Below are positions 8,342 through 18,119 of a stretch of 64,000 nt of DNA, piece by piece (the first letter of the stretch is position 1; every line of letters starts with the position of its first letter). Both the position numbers and the translations under genes were made by a program. The stretch is from contig DAORKJ010000006.1 of NCBI GenBank assembly GCA_035439505.1, positions 1 through 64,000 of the forward strand, given 5' to 3'. Source of the stretch: UBA7236 sp035439505 (GTDB taxonomy: Bacteria; Bacteroidota; Bacteroidia; Chitinophagales; BACL12). Below the pieces are notes generated by a model, which was given only the letters and a program-made list of their open reading frames with translations, was not told the origin of the DNA and made no database searches.

Positions 8342-11300
8342 CTATTTTGGGGCAGTACTAAAAAGGTTTTGATGCATGTTTTGTAGTAATTGCCTTGCGT
8401 GGCTCATGCTTTGTACTTGCTCAAAAATGAGGATGAGGTGTTTATCGGTTTGTTTGATTATTCCGGTAGTTTTTTTCTGTGCAATCAGTTGCATGATATT
8501 GTGAAACAGCGGACTATCATAAAACACCGATTCGGGATTTTCGACAAAATAACAACGTAACTTCCTGCTTTTGAATATAATACGCTCTAAACCCATATCC
8601 TTTGCCAGCCAGCGTAATCGGATGCCGTTAAACAACTCTTCCACCTTTCGCGGAACTTTTCCAAAACGGTCGGTGAGCTCGTTTTTAAACTGTGTAATCT
8701 GTTCTTCGTTGGCAACATTGTCTAAACGGGTATAAATGCTCATCCGCTCATTAATGTTGGTGATATAAGCATCCGGAATCAGCATTTCCAAATCGGTATC
8801 TATTTGTACGTCGCGCACATATTCCTGTTTTTCTTCAATCTGGTCGGCAAATAATGCCTTAAATTGCGTTTGTTTTAATTCGCGAATGGCTTCGTCTAAA
8901 ATTTTATGATACATATCGAAGCCGATTTCCGAAATAAATCCACTTTGTTCAGCGCCTAATAAATTGCCGGCACCACGAATGTCCAAATCGCGCATTGAAA
9001 TCTGGAAACCACTGCCTAAATCAGCAAATTGTTCTATAGTGCGCAATCTTTTTCTGGAATCGTCGGGTAAACCAAATAAAGGCGGAGAAATTAAATAACA
9101 ATAGGCCTTTTTATTACTTCTACCCACACGGCCTCGTAATTGATGTAAATCGCTCAAGCCAAACCAATGGGCGTTATTAATAATTATGGTATTTGCATTC
9201 GGAATATCTAATCCGCTTTCCACAATATTGGTGCAGACTAACACATCGTAAGTTTTATCAATAAACTTCAGCATGTGGTCTTCCAGCTCTTCGCCTTCCA
9301 ACTGACCATGTGCAACACCAATATTTAAATCGGGACAAACTTTTTTAATTAAAGCAGCAGTTTCCTGAATGTCGCGCACCCGGTTATGAATAAAATACAC
9401 CTGACCACCGCGATAAATTTCCTGATAAATGGCATCGCGAATAAACTCAGCATCAAATGTTTTTAATTCGGTTTGAATGGGTTGACGGTTAGGCGGAGGT
9501 GTATTGATAATAGATAAATCACGTGCTCCCATCATACTGAATTGTAATGTACGTGGAATTGGTGTAGCAGTTAAAGTAAGTGTATCGATATTTGCTCTGA
9601 ATGCACGTAATTTTTCTTTAACGGTAACACCAAATTTTTGTTCCTCATCAATAATGAGTAATCCTAAATCTTTGAATTTAATTTTTTTACCGATGATAGC
9701 ATGTGTGCCAACAAGTATATCTACTTTACCGGCTTCTAATTTTTCTAAAGTTGTTTTTTTATCCTTATCAGATTTAAAACGATTGATATAATCAACCGTA
9801 ACAGGAAATTCTTTTAACCGTTCTGAAAATGTTTTAAAGTGCTGACTAGCCAGAATTGTAGTAGGAACCAACACAGCAACTTGTTTGCCATCGGTTACTG
9901 CTTTAAATGCAGCGCGTATGGCAATTTCAGTTTTTCCGAATCCCACATCACCACATACTAATCGATCCATCGGATGCGGTTTTTCCATATCGCGTTTTAC
10001 ATCAACAGTGGCTCTGTATTGGTCAGGCGTATCTTCGTAAATAAAACTAGCTTCTAATTCATTTTGCAAATAACCATCCGGTGAATAAGCAAATCCTTTG
10101 CTGGCTTTTCGTTTAGCATAAAGGGCAATTAAATCTTTGGCAATATCTTTTACTTTCGCTTTTGTTTTGCGTTTTAATTGCTCCCAGGCATCACTTCCAA
10201 TTTTATTTAATTTCGGTTGCGTGCCTTCTTTGCCTGCGTATTTTGATATTTTATGTAATGAATTAATATTTACATATAATAAATCGTTATCGCGATAAAT
10301 TAATCGAACAGCTTCTTGTATTTGTCCTCCGATTTCAATTTTTTCTAAACCCGAATACACGCCAACACCGTGATCGATATGTGTTACAAAATCGCCGGGA
10401 CGCAATTCCATCAAGGTTTTTAATGTAATGGCATCGGTTTTGGAGAAACCACTTTTAACCGTGTATTTATGATGGCGTTCAAATATCTGATGGTCGGTAA
10501 AACAAACTATTTTTTTATCATTATCAATAAAACCGGCAGCTATTGTTGTTGATGCAGCACCATCTTCATTAATAACAGGAATGATGGGTAAATATTTTAC
10601 CTGTGCATTTAAATCGGTAAATATTTCATGAAAACGTTCTGCCTGTCGCGCATTACTCATGAAAATAAATAAATGATAACGCAGCGATTGAAATTCCTTT
10701 AGCTTTTGAATAAGCTGCTCGAAATTGCGATTAAACAAAGGTTGTGGTGCAGCATCAAATTGAATAATTTGTGTATCCGGTAAATTACTGTGTAAACCAA
10801 ATTCAACAGCAGAGAAATGGGGCACTTCCTCAAGTAACGCAGGTCCCGATAACAATAATTCCTCAGGTGGATATTTATTAAAAGGATGGTCGCGATCGAG
10901 TAGTTTTTCCCTCTTTGTTACTTCATACCAATCCAAAGCCTTTTCATATACTTTATTAATTACCTCAAACGTATATTTAGCATCTTTAAACCAAACAATG
11001 GTGTTTTTAGGCAAGGAATGAAATAGCGAAGATTTTTGCTCTGCACCAAACTGGGTTTGGATATTTGGAATAATGGTAACCTGCGAAATGGTTTTTTCAG
11101 AAATTTGTGTAGTAGGATCAAAAACGCGGATACTTTCTACTTCATCGTCATATAATTCTACGCGATAAGGCATTTCATTGCCAAAAGAAAAAATATCGAT
11201 AATACCACCACGCACCGAAAATTGCCCGGGTTCGTACACGAAATCGGTTCTTTCAAAACCATTTTCTGCTAACAAATCAATAATAAAATGGTCGTCGAGT

Positions 11301-11761
11301 TTTTCACCTTTTTTTAAAAGAATAATATTTTCTTTCAGCACTTCGGCAACAACAAATTTTTCGACCAATGCTTCCGGGTAAGTAACAATTATTTCTCCCC
11401 GCGTATGTGAATTGGTAATTTTATTAATGGCTTCCGTGCGTAATAAAACACTATTGGTATTTACTTCTTCAAAGGAGGTTTCTTTTTTAAAAGAATCGGG
11501 AATAAATAAAATGTCTTTTTTGTTGAGAAGGGTTTCAAGGTCATTTAAAAAATAACCAGCCTCTTCTTTATCGTTGAGGATAAACAGGTGATTGTGTTGA
11601 AGATTTTTGTAAACGCCGGAAACAACGAAGGAAAGTAAAGAGCCTGCAATGCCCTTCAGATGCAGGTTTATCGGCTTTTGAGCCGTTGCTATCTGTCCTG
11701 TAAATGCTTTTATCCTATCATCCTGCTCGCGGTATACCGTAAGCAATTCCTGCAAATCCAT
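8342..11761 (-). CDS. mfd: Transcription-repair coupling factor
   Basis: Mfd removes RNA polymerase stalled at DNA lesions and recruits UvrA. The 1139-residue product has the UvrB-like N-terminal modules, the RNA-polymerase-interacting CarD-like domain (LRPGDFVTHIDHGVGVYSGL, near residue 450), a superfamily 2 translocase with Walker A GDVGFGKTEIA and DEEQ box IIDEEQKFGV, motif LTATPIPRTLQ, the RGRVGRS motif VI and the C-terminal TRCF domain. Length and domain order are normal. A TACCTTTG box (11772-11779, minus strand) precedes the ATG. It is divergent from the ferredoxin reductase gene. Confidence 0.97.
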   Translation of the reverse strand: MDLQELLTVYREQDDRIKAFTGQIATAQKPINLHLKGIAGSLLSFVVSGVYKNLQHNHLFILNDKEEAGYFLNDLETLLNKKDILFIPDSFKKETSFEEVNTNSVLLRTEAINKITNSHTRGEIIVTYPEALVEKFVVAEVLKENIILLKKGEKLDDHFIIDLLAENGFERTDFVYEPGQFSVRGGIIDIFSFGNEMPYRVELYDDEVESIRVFDPTTQISEKTISQVTIIPNIQTQFGAEQKSSLFHSLPKNTIVWFKDAKYTFEVINKVYEKALDWYEVTKREKLLDRDHPFNKYPPEELLLSGPALLEEVPHFSAVEFGLHSNLPDTQIIQFDAAPQPLFNRNFEQLIQKLKEFQSLRYHLFIFMSNARQAERFHEIFTDLNAQVKYLPIIPVINEDGAASTTIAAGFIDNDKKIVCFTDHQIFERHHKYTVKSGFSKTDAITLKTLMELRPGDFVTHIDHGVGVYSGLEKIEIGGQIQEAVRLIYRDNDLLYVNINSLHKISKYAGKEGTQPKLNKIGSDAWEQLKRKTKAKVKDIAKDLIALYAKRKASKGFAYSPDGYLQNELEASFIYEDTPDQYRATVDVKRDMEKPHPMDRLVCGDVGFGKTEIAIRAAFKAVTDGKQVAVLVPTTILASQHFKTFSERLKEFPVTVDYINRFKSDKDKKTTLEKLEAGKVDILVGTHAIIGKKIKFKDLGLLIIDEEQKFGVTVKEKLRAFRANIDTLTLTATPIPRTLQFSMMGARDLSIINTPPPNRQPIQTELKTFDAEFIRDAIYQEIYRGGQVYFIHNRVRDIQETAALIKKVCPDLNIGVAHGQLEGEELEDHMLKFIDKTYDVLVCTNIVESGLDIPNANTIIINNAHWFGLSDLHQLRGRVGRSNKKAYCYLISPPLFGLPDDSRKRLRTIEQFADLGSGFQISMRDLDIRGAGNLLGAEQSGFISEIGFDMYHKILDEAIRELKQTQFKALFADQIEEKQEYVRDVQIDTDLEMLIPDAYITNINERMSIYTRLDNVANEEQITQFKNELTDRFGKVPRKVEELFNGIRLRWLAKDMGLERIIFKSRKLRCYFVENPESVFYDSPLFHNIMQLIAQKKTTGIIKQTDKHLILIFEQVQSMSHARQLLQNMHQNLFSTAPK

Positions 11762-11891
11762 GAACGTTCTGCAAAGGTATTGAATTTATAGGTAACAAGG
11801 TTTGTTGTTTTGGGGTTGGCATATAATTGACAATTATTTTAAGGTAAATCAACTTTTTCACGCAACTTTGTGTTCCATTCAAAAAGACAAT

Positions 11892-12617
11892 ATGTTAGCT
11901 TGGCAAAACGGTATAGTTAAAGAAGTAATTATTCAAACGCATAACACCAGAAGTTTTATAATTGAAGCCACCGAACAACCGGTTTTTGATTTTATACCCG
12001 GTCAGTTTGTTACACTGGATTTACCCATCAGCGAACGCCCTAGTCAAAGGATGCGGAGTTATTCAATAGCTTCTGCCCCTATGGGCAACAACCAATTTGA
12101 ATTATTAATTAGTCATAAAGAAGGCGGCTTAGGCTCCACTTATTTATTTGAAGAAGCTGTTGAAGGTGCTTCCTTAAGGTTTAGAGGACCTGCAGGCAAG
12201 TTTGTATTACCTGCAACACTCGACAGGCCTATTGTTATGATTAGCACAGGGACAGGTATTGCTCCTTTTCGCTCACAGATATTACATTTATTGCATCATC
12301 AAATACCGGTTCCGGAAATACATTTGGTTTTTGGCACACGTAAAGAATCGGATATATTATATCACAATGAATTATTGGATTTAGAAAAAACGTACCCGCA
12401 TTTTCATTATCATGTTGCATTGAGTCGCCACGAATCACATGAATGGAAAGGCGCCAAAGGTTATGTGCACGATGTATATGAAACCATAAGCGAAAAAGGT
12501 AAACGCGATATGGATTTTTATTTATGCGGATGGCGCAATATGGTCGCTGATGCCAAAACAAGGATTGCTGCTTTAGGGTATGACAAAGAAAGAGTACATT
12601 TGGAGGTTTACGACTAA
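11892..12617 (+). CDS. Ferredoxin-NADP(H) reductase-type flavoprotein
   Basis: This 241-residue enzyme has an N-terminal FAD-binding barrel with RMRSYSIAS (the RxYS motif) and a C-terminal NAD(P)-binding domain with STGTGIAPFRS, LVFGTRKESDILY and DFYLCGWRNMV. It moves electrons between NAD(P)H and a ferredoxin or flavodoxin; no iron-sulphur domain is fused to it. The ATG at 11892 was chosen because the longer TTG-initiated frame adds 30 residues unlike the family. The glycosyltransferase gene starts 3 bp after the stop codon, which suggests co-transcription, though no functional link is evident. Confidence 0.85.
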   Translation: MLAWQNGIVKEVIIQTHNTRSFIIEATEQPVFDFIPGQFVTLDLPISERPSQRMRSYSIASAPMGNNQFELLISHKEGGLGSTYLFEEAVEGASLRFRGPAGKFVLPATLDRPIVMISTGTGIAPFRSQILHLLHHQIPVPEIHLVFGTRKESDILYHNELLDLEKTYPHFHYHVALSRHESHEWKGAKGYVHDVYETISEKGKRDMDFYLCGWRNMVADAKTRIAALGYDKERVHLEVYD

Positions 12618-12620
12618 CCT

Positions 12621-14516
12621 ATGGCCATTATCATACTGATTACCCTGATTGCACTTTTTATCACTGCAAGTGGATATTTTAAAAATACTAAACTGGGTAG
12701 TTGGTATGCATTAATAATTTCGATTGTTATTATAAGCGCCTACACGGCTATTACTACTGAACTCTTAAATTTATTTAATGCCATCAATTTTACTACTATA
12801 CTAAGTAGTTGGTTGATTTTGTTAATTGCCATCATTACTACATGGTGGAAAAAAGGGAAACACCTGCCTGAGTTTAAACTCGCTTCTCCTTTACTGAACA
12901 TTGAAAAATATATTGGTTTATCATTATTTGTAATATTATTTGTTACATTAATTACGGCTGTTTTTGCTTATCCCAATAATTGGGATAGTATGACTTACCA
13001 TTTATCGCGGGTAATGCATTGGATGCAAAATGAAAATGTAAAACATTATCCAACCCGCATCGACCGGCAATTGACTCAACCTCCGCTTGCGGAATACCAT
13101 ATTCTTCACTTATTTATTTTAGGCAATAGAGATAGTATTGCGAATTTAGTTCAATGGTTGTTTTTTGCAGGGTCAATAACAAGTGTTGCATTAATTACTG
13201 CGGAGTTTGGTGGGGACAGGAAAGCACAATTGTTATCTGCATTTGTTGCTGCAACCATACCCATGGCTATATTACAAAGCACCAGCACACAAAACGATTT
13301 GGTAGTCGCATTTTTTGTATTGACTGCCATATTGTTTGGAATTAAAGCCTGGAAACAACGGTTTAATACCAGTTACGTTTATTTGTTTTATATAACCTGT
13401 GCATTGGCCTTATTGTCAAAAGGAACGGCACTCATATTTTTACTTCCTGTGGTATTGGTGTATGCATTTTTTATTGTGAAAGTAAACAGGGCAAAAGCAA
13501 TTCCAAGTATCCTGAAAGGAATAGTTATTGTGTTGGTAATATATGGACCTTTTGCATATAGAAATTATCAAACATATAACAGCCCATTGGGTAAATCGTA
13601 TGAACTCAATAATTCGATATACACCATAAAAGGAACGATATCCAATATTTCCAAAAATACTACCATGCATTTGCGGTCTCCCGTTCCCGCAATTAATAAT
13701 AGTTTAACTAATGGGGTTACCGCATTTAATAAAGCAATTGGTGTAGATGTAAATGCGCCAAATTATAATTGGGCGCCGAGTCCGGATTTTGTGGTTGGCT
13801 ATTTTTCTACACAGGAAGATTCGGCAGGAAACTTTTTTCAGGTAATATTATTGGTGTTAGTATTGGTTTATATTGTTATGAAATTTAAATCGATACCCAA
13901 ACATATATTATTATTTACAGGTGTTATTGTTTGCATGTATGTATTATTTAATTTGTTATTAAAATGGCAAATCTGGCATGCGCGTTTACATCTTACTATG
14001 TTTTTAGCCGGCGCTGTGTTAATTGCTTATTGGATGAATAAATTACCATCATTGGCAACTTATAGTATGGTAGTTGTTTTGAGTGCTTTTTCACTTGTTT
14101 TTCTTGGTTACAACCAAACCCGCCCGTTGTTTGGCGAACACAGTATATTTAAACAACCGGCAGATAAACAATATTTTGCAGCTAATGAACCATTGTATGC
14201 ACCGTTTGTAAAAGTAAATGCCTTGTTACAAGAAAATAATTGTAAAACCCTGGGTTATATTTCCGGCGGCGATAGTTGGGAATATCCATTTTGGGCGTTA
14301 AATAAAAACAATAAATCGTTTTCACTGTATCAACTCGATACCGATAATGAGACAAAACAACTGCCACAAAATACCGGCAGTAATATCATTATCCCTGATA
14401 TGATTATTAATATAAGAGGCGATGAAAAGAAAGAGGAGCAAATATCCTATATGAGTAACCCCTACAAATTGATTTTGTTGGATGGTGTATTTGCCGTTTA
14501 TAAAAAGGATTTATAA
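12621..14516 (+). CDS. GT-C type membrane glycosyltransferase
   Basis: This 631-residue protein has about 10-12 predicted membrane helices and one large soluble C-terminal domain of about 120 residues. The first large loop after helix 4 carries NWDSMTYHLSRVMHWMQ, with the acidic residue expected at the GT-C active site, and DRQLTQPPLAEY follows. This resembles ArnT/dolichyl-phosphate-mannose-type enzymes that transfer a sugar from a polyprenyl-phosphate donor at the outer face of the inner membrane. The acceptor is unknown. Its end overlaps recO by 6 bp, tail to tail. Confidence 0.7.
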   Translation: MAIIILITLIALFITASGYFKNTKLGSWYALIISIVIISAYTAITTELLNLFNAINFTTILSSWLILLIAIITTWWKKGKHLPEFKLASPLLNIEKYIGLSLFVILFVTLITAVFAYPNNWDSMTYHLSRVMHWMQNENVKHYPTRIDRQLTQPPLAEYHILHLFILGNRDSIANLVQWLFFAGSITSVALITAEFGGDRKAQLLSAFVAATIPMAILQSTSTQNDLVVAFFVLTAILFGIKAWKQRFNTSYVYLFYITCALALLSKGTALIFLLPVVLVYAFFIVKVNRAKAIPSILKGIVIVLVIYGPFAYRNYQTYNSPLGKSYELNNSIYTIKGTISNISKNTTMHLRSPVPAINNSLTNGVTAFNKAIGVDVNAPNYNWAPSPDFVVGYFSTQEDSAGNFFQVILLVLVLVYIVMKFKSIPKHILLFTGVIVCMYVLFNLLLKWQIWHARLHLTMFLAGAVLIAYWMNKLPSLATYSMVVVLSAFSLVFLGYNQTRPLFGEHSIFKQPADKQYFAANEPLYAPFVKVNALLQENNCKTLGYISGGDSWEYPFWALNKNNKSFSLYQLDTDNETKQLPQNTGSNIIIPDMIINIRGDEKKEEQISYMSNPYKLILLDGVFAVYKKDL

Positions 14517-15230
14517 TTTAAATAAGGATTCCAATACTTCGTAAGAGCGCAAATCACCAAAATCTTCAATATGCAAACGGAAGTATACCAGCATTTGTTG
14601 TAATAAAATTTTTCGTTCAGTGGTGGTGAGTTTAATCTGGTCGTAATTTTTTAATTCAGGTTCAATAATGGCTCGAAATGAGTTGGATAATTGTTCGCTT
14701 AAAAATTGTTGGTGCGGGGGTAGGAAATCAATAAACATTCCCTCCTTTAAATCGAAATAAGGGTCAGGCGAAACAGTTGGGTAGCAGCCTAAATATTTAG
14801 TAATAGCCAATAAAAACCAAATATGATGATTGCCTAAAGATTTTTCGGTTTGATCTAATTCAATAAATATTTCAAATAAAAAATCAAATAACGCTTCATT
14901 GGTTTCGTGTTCTTTTACAATCTTATTTAAAATTTCCAGATAAAATATCAGCAAAGAACTTTTTATAATATTAAAAGGCAAATCTTCATAAATATGCGCA
15001 AATCCACATTCGCTGATGCGCATTAAGTTACCCTGCTCTTTGTGGTAGACTACCATATCGAGCAAATTGCCATGCTGATATAAGGCAGATTTCGATTTGC
15101 CTTTTGCAGAACGAACGCCATTAATGATATACGATTGAACACCAAATAATTCGGTATAGGCCTTTATGATTACACTGGACTCAGCATATTTCGTCACCTT
15201 AAATACTATTGCCCTTGTTTTGTGTAACAT
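14511..15230 (-). CDS. recO: DNA repair protein RecO
   Basis: RecO helps load RecA onto SSB-coated gaps together with RecR. The 239-residue product begins with the OB-fold signature (TRAIVFKVTKYAESSVIIKA) and continues with the helical domain seen in Bacteroidota RecO. The usual zinc-binding Cys cluster is not evident, as is common in this phylum. The size is normal. Confidence 0.9.
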   Translation of the reverse strand: MLHKTRAIVFKVTKYAESSVIIKAYTELFGVQSYIINGVRSAKGKSKSALYQHGNLLDMVVYHKEQGNLMRISECGFAHIYEDLPFNIIKSSLLIFYLEILNKIVKEHETNEALFDFLFEIFIELDQTEKSLGNHHIWFLLAITKYLGCYPTVSPDPYFDLKEGMFIDFLPPHQQFLSEQLSNSFRAIIEPELKNYDQIKLTTTERKILLQQMLVYFRLHIEDFGDLRSYEVLESLFKL

Positions 15231-15291
15231 AGTGTAAAAGTAAACAACACAATGGTATCGGTATTAAAATAAGTGTAAGAATGAAGCTAAA

Positions 15292-15903
15292 TTATTCAGC
15301 AGGCTTTTCTTCTTTTTTATCCAAAAGAGCATCGTATCTATTCAAATCGTTAACTGCAGCAGTGTCATCCGGATTTTCATAGGCATTAACAGCCTTTTCA
15401 GTGTAAACCGGGTCGTTTTTGTGGGTGCCGAATAAACTATAAATGCCATAATTACTGCTAATTAAAAAAGCAATAGCAATGCACAAAGCCAATATAGAAC
15501 GCAATACCAAAGGTTTTATCCAAATGAGCAAAGTAGCTTTATCATCCGCTTCGAGTTTGCGGTAATATAAAAACAAATAAGCCATTAAACCCACACCTGA
15601 TGAAACAGAAATAATGAGTAACTGCTTATCCATTTGTAATAACAATGTTCTCGCCATTACAGCCATTACGGTAATAGATACCGACCACAAGCCAAATAAA
15701 TATATTAACCGCATGATCCGGCCAATACGTTGTTTATCCAAAAAAACTAAAATACCTGAGGCGAGATAATAAAAAGATAAGGTGCCAAATAAAATCATAC
15801 TCATGCGCTCTCCATAAGTTGGTAGCATTGGTTTTAGAAACACCATTAAAATGGTATTACCTAATAATAAATACTCAAAATATTTGGAAAAAAATTGTTT
15901 CAA
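15292..15903 (-). CDS. Unknown membrane protein, about five helices
   Basis: This 203-residue protein has about five hydrophobic segments, among them LLLGNTILMVFLKPML, MILFGTLSFYYLASGIL and LRSILALCIAIAFLI, followed by a polar tail of about 40 residues. No catalytic motif is visible and I do not recognise a family. The start is TTG, with no better codon nearby. It lies between recO and dtd on the same strand, with short gaps. Confidence 0.6.
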   Translation of the reverse strand: MKQFFSKYFEYLLLGNTILMVFLKPMLPTYGERMSMILFGTLSFYYLASGILVFLDKQRIGRIMRLIYLFGLWSVSITVMAVMARTLLLQMDKQLLIISVSSGVGLMAYLFLYYRKLEADDKATLLIWIKPLVLRSILALCIAIAFLISSNYGIYSLFGTHKNDPVYTEKAVNAYENPDDTAAVNDLNRYDALLDKKEEKPAE

Positions 15904-15941
15904 TATGCTAAATCTGGTGTAAAATTATAAAATAAGCAGCA

Positions 15942-16394
15942 CTATTCTTTTGCTTTGCTGTCAATAATAATGGTAACCGGTCCATCATTAATTAACTGCA
16001 CCTGCATATCTGCACCAAATACGCCTGTTACAACCGGTTTATTTATGAGTTGCGCTAATGATGCAACAAATTGTTCATACAACGGAATCGCAATATCCGG
16101 TTTCGCACTACGAATAAATGAAGGGCGATTGCCTTTTTTGGTGGAGGCAAATAAAGTAAACTGACTCACCACCAATATTTCCCCATCAATATCCTGAACG
16201 CTGATATTCATTAATCCATTGGCATCTTCAAAAATGCGCAGTTGGGCAATTTTTTGAGTCAACCAGGTAATGTCTTCTATGGAATCATTTTCTTCTACCC
16301 CCAATAAAATCATCAATCCTTTGCCGATGTTGGCATGTGTTTGTTGTTCAATAACTACACCGGCATTAAGCACACGTTGAATTACTACTCTCAT
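15942..16394 (-). CDS. dtd: D-aminoacyl-tRNA deacylase
   Basis: Dtd hydrolyses D-amino acids, and glycine mis-attached to tRNA-Ala, from tRNA. The 150-residue protein has both family signatures: SQFTLFASTKKGNRPSF in the middle and NDGPVTIIIDS at the C-terminus, where GPVT forms the cross-dimer active site. Length and motif positions match the family. It starts 1 bp after rsgA, so the two genes are co-transcribed. Confidence 0.95.
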   Translation of the reverse strand: MRVVIQRVLNAGVVIEQQTHANIGKGLMILLGVEENDSIEDITWLTQKIAQLRIFEDANGLMNISVQDIDGEILVVSQFTLFASTKKGNRPSFIRSAKPDIAIPLYEQFVASLAQLINKPVVTGVFGADMQVQLINDGPVTIIIDSKAKE

Positions 16395-16395
16395 A

Positions 16396-17334
16396 TTACC
16401 ACTTTTTTGCGCCCTTTATTTCTTCATAAAAAGTTAAATAACTGGTATATCGCGAAGGCGAAAATTTTCCTTCCTCCAGTAATTGTTTTATCGCACAACC
16501 CGCTTCATTAATATGTAAACAATTATTGAATTTACAATTTTGCATTTCTTTTCTTATTTCCGGAAAATAATGTCCCACTTCATATTCATCAATATCTACC
16601 AACCCGAATTCTTTAATTCCCGGTGTGTCGATAATAAATGAATGTTCGTTAATGCGATACATATGAGCAAATGTAGTGGTGTGTAATCCTTTTTCAGTGT
16701 AAGCAGAAATAGCACCCGTTTTTAAATTTAAATGCGGAAATATACTGTTAACTAACGATGATTTCCCAACCCCGGATAAACCAATAATTAACGATGTTTT
16801 ATTTTCGAACACCTGATGTAATTGTTCCAGATTTTCTTTATTTAAAACCGAAGTAGAAAAACTTTCGTAACCCGCTTCGTTATAACTATACATTAATTCC
16901 TGCAGCAGCTCATCATCTTTTTCCTCGTATAAATCATGTTTATTAAAAATCACTTTTGCAGGAATGCCATACACTTCGCTGGTAATTAAAACCCTGTCTA
17001 TAAATCCAAAAGCCGTGCGTGGTTGTTTAAGCGAAGCAATTACTACAGTTTGGTCGATATTACTTGCAATTACATGTTTGTAAGCCGCTTTATGAATATC
17101 GGAACGAACAATATAATTAATGCGCGGAAGAATTTCGTTGATAATATAATTTTTTTGTTCATCTGTTTCGCCGGGTCCTTCTTCCACCATAACAAAATCA
17201 CCAACAGCAATCGGATTGGTTTGTTTTTTATTATCGAGGCGAAATTTTCCTTTCAAACGGCAAATAATGATGCTGCCATCAGCTAATAACACATCATAAA
17301 AATTTCCGGTACTTTGAACTACGGTTCCGCGCAT
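16396..17334 (-). CDS. rsgA: Small-subunit-dependent GTPase A
   Basis: RsgA is a late 30S assembly GTPase. The 312-residue protein has an N-terminal OB-fold, then a circularly permuted GTPase in which the NKHD base-recognition motif comes before the P-loop (GLSGVGKSSLVNSIF) and DTPGIKEF. The C-terminal zinc module is present as CKFNNCLHINEAGC. All hallmarks are intact. It overlaps nothing and is followed by dtd after 1 bp. Confidence 0.96.
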   Translation of the reverse strand: MRGTVVQSTGNFYDVLLADGSIIICRLKGKFRLDNKKQTNPIAVGDFVMVEEGPGETDEQKNYIINEILPRINYIVRSDIHKAAYKHVIASNIDQTVVIASLKQPRTAFGFIDRVLITSEVYGIPAKVIFNKHDLYEEKDDELLQELMYSYNEAGYESFSTSVLNKENLEQLHQVFENKTSLIIGLSGVGKSSLVNSIFPHLNLKTGAISAYTEKGLHTTTFAHMYRINEHSFIIDTPGIKEFGLVDIDEYEVGHYFPEIRKEMQNCKFNNCLHINEAGCAIKQLLEEGKFSPSRYTSYLTFYEEIKGAKKW

Positions 17335-17369
17335 GGTGTAAAGTTAAAATTCAGGAAGTAAATACGCGA

Positions 17370-18119
17370 TTAAACAGTAACAGAATGCACTGCAAACGAA
17401 ATTTCCTTAATCAGTGAAGTATCTTTTTCAATGGCATTGCCCACCACCACAATATCGGCGCCCGCGTTGCAGGTTTCGTATGCTTTTTCAGGAGTTCTGA
17501 TCCCACCGCCAACTATAATTGGCAAATCGCAATGTTTGTGCACAGCAGCAATCACTTCGGCAGGAATAGCCCTTTTGGCACCGCTGCCGGCGTCCATATA
17601 AATCAGTTTCATACCCAATAATTCACCGGCCATGGCAGTGCAGGCCGCAATTTCGGGCTTATCGGAAGGAATTGGATTTGTATTCGAAATATAACTCACC
17701 GTTGTCGGCGCGCCACCGTCAATCAGGATATAACCCGTTGAAATAGCCTCAATACCCGATTTTTTCACGTAAGGAGCCGCCAACACCTGGTTGCCAATGA
17801 GCAATTCGGGGTTACGTCCGCTTATAAGCGATAAAAACAGCAGTGCATCAGCATTTGGGTTCACCTGCTGAATACTACCCGGAAAAATCACCACCGGAAT
17901 ATTCGTCTGCTGCTTCAGGGTTTTAATGGTCGTGTCCAGGTAATCGCCAATAACCAGGCTGCCACCCACAAAAAAGTAGTCGACATGGTTCTCATTTCCC
18001 AGTGTTACCAATTGGTTCAACGCCTTTGCATCCACCTCATCGGGGTCGATTAAAACGGCAAACTTTTTCAGTCCCTTACTGTGATCGGCTGCTATATTTT
18101 GATATACCTGATTGCGCAT
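17370..18119 (-). CDS. Geranylgeranylglyceryl/heptaprenylglyceryl phosphate synthase family (PcrB-like)
   Basis: These TIM-barrel enzymes join a polyprenyl diphosphate to sn-glycerol-1-phosphate, the ether-lipid reaction typical of archaea; homologues are known in Bacteroidota. The 249-residue protein has LIDPDEVD, FVGGSLVIGD, FPGSIQQVNPNADALLFLSL, ISTGYILIDGG, MDAGSGA and VGGGIRTPEKA, which covers the glycerol-phosphate and prenyl-binding loops. The ATG at 18119 is preferred over a frame extending 59 codons further, which adds a Cys/Lys-rich segment unlike the family. GC content from here to about 18300 is visibly higher than in neighbouring genes. Confidence 0.88.
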   Translation of the reverse strand: MRNQVYQNIAADHSKGLKKFAVLIDPDEVDAKALNQLVTLGNENHVDYFFVGGSLVIGDYLDTTIKTLKQQTNIPVVIFPGSIQQVNPNADALLFLSLISGRNPELLIGNQVLAAPYVKKSGIEAISTGYILIDGGAPTTVSYISNTNPIPSDKPEIAACTAMAGELLGMKLIYMDAGSGAKRAIPAEVIAAVHKHCDLPIIVGGGIRTPEKAYETCNAGADIVVVGNAIEKDTSLIKEISFAVHSVTV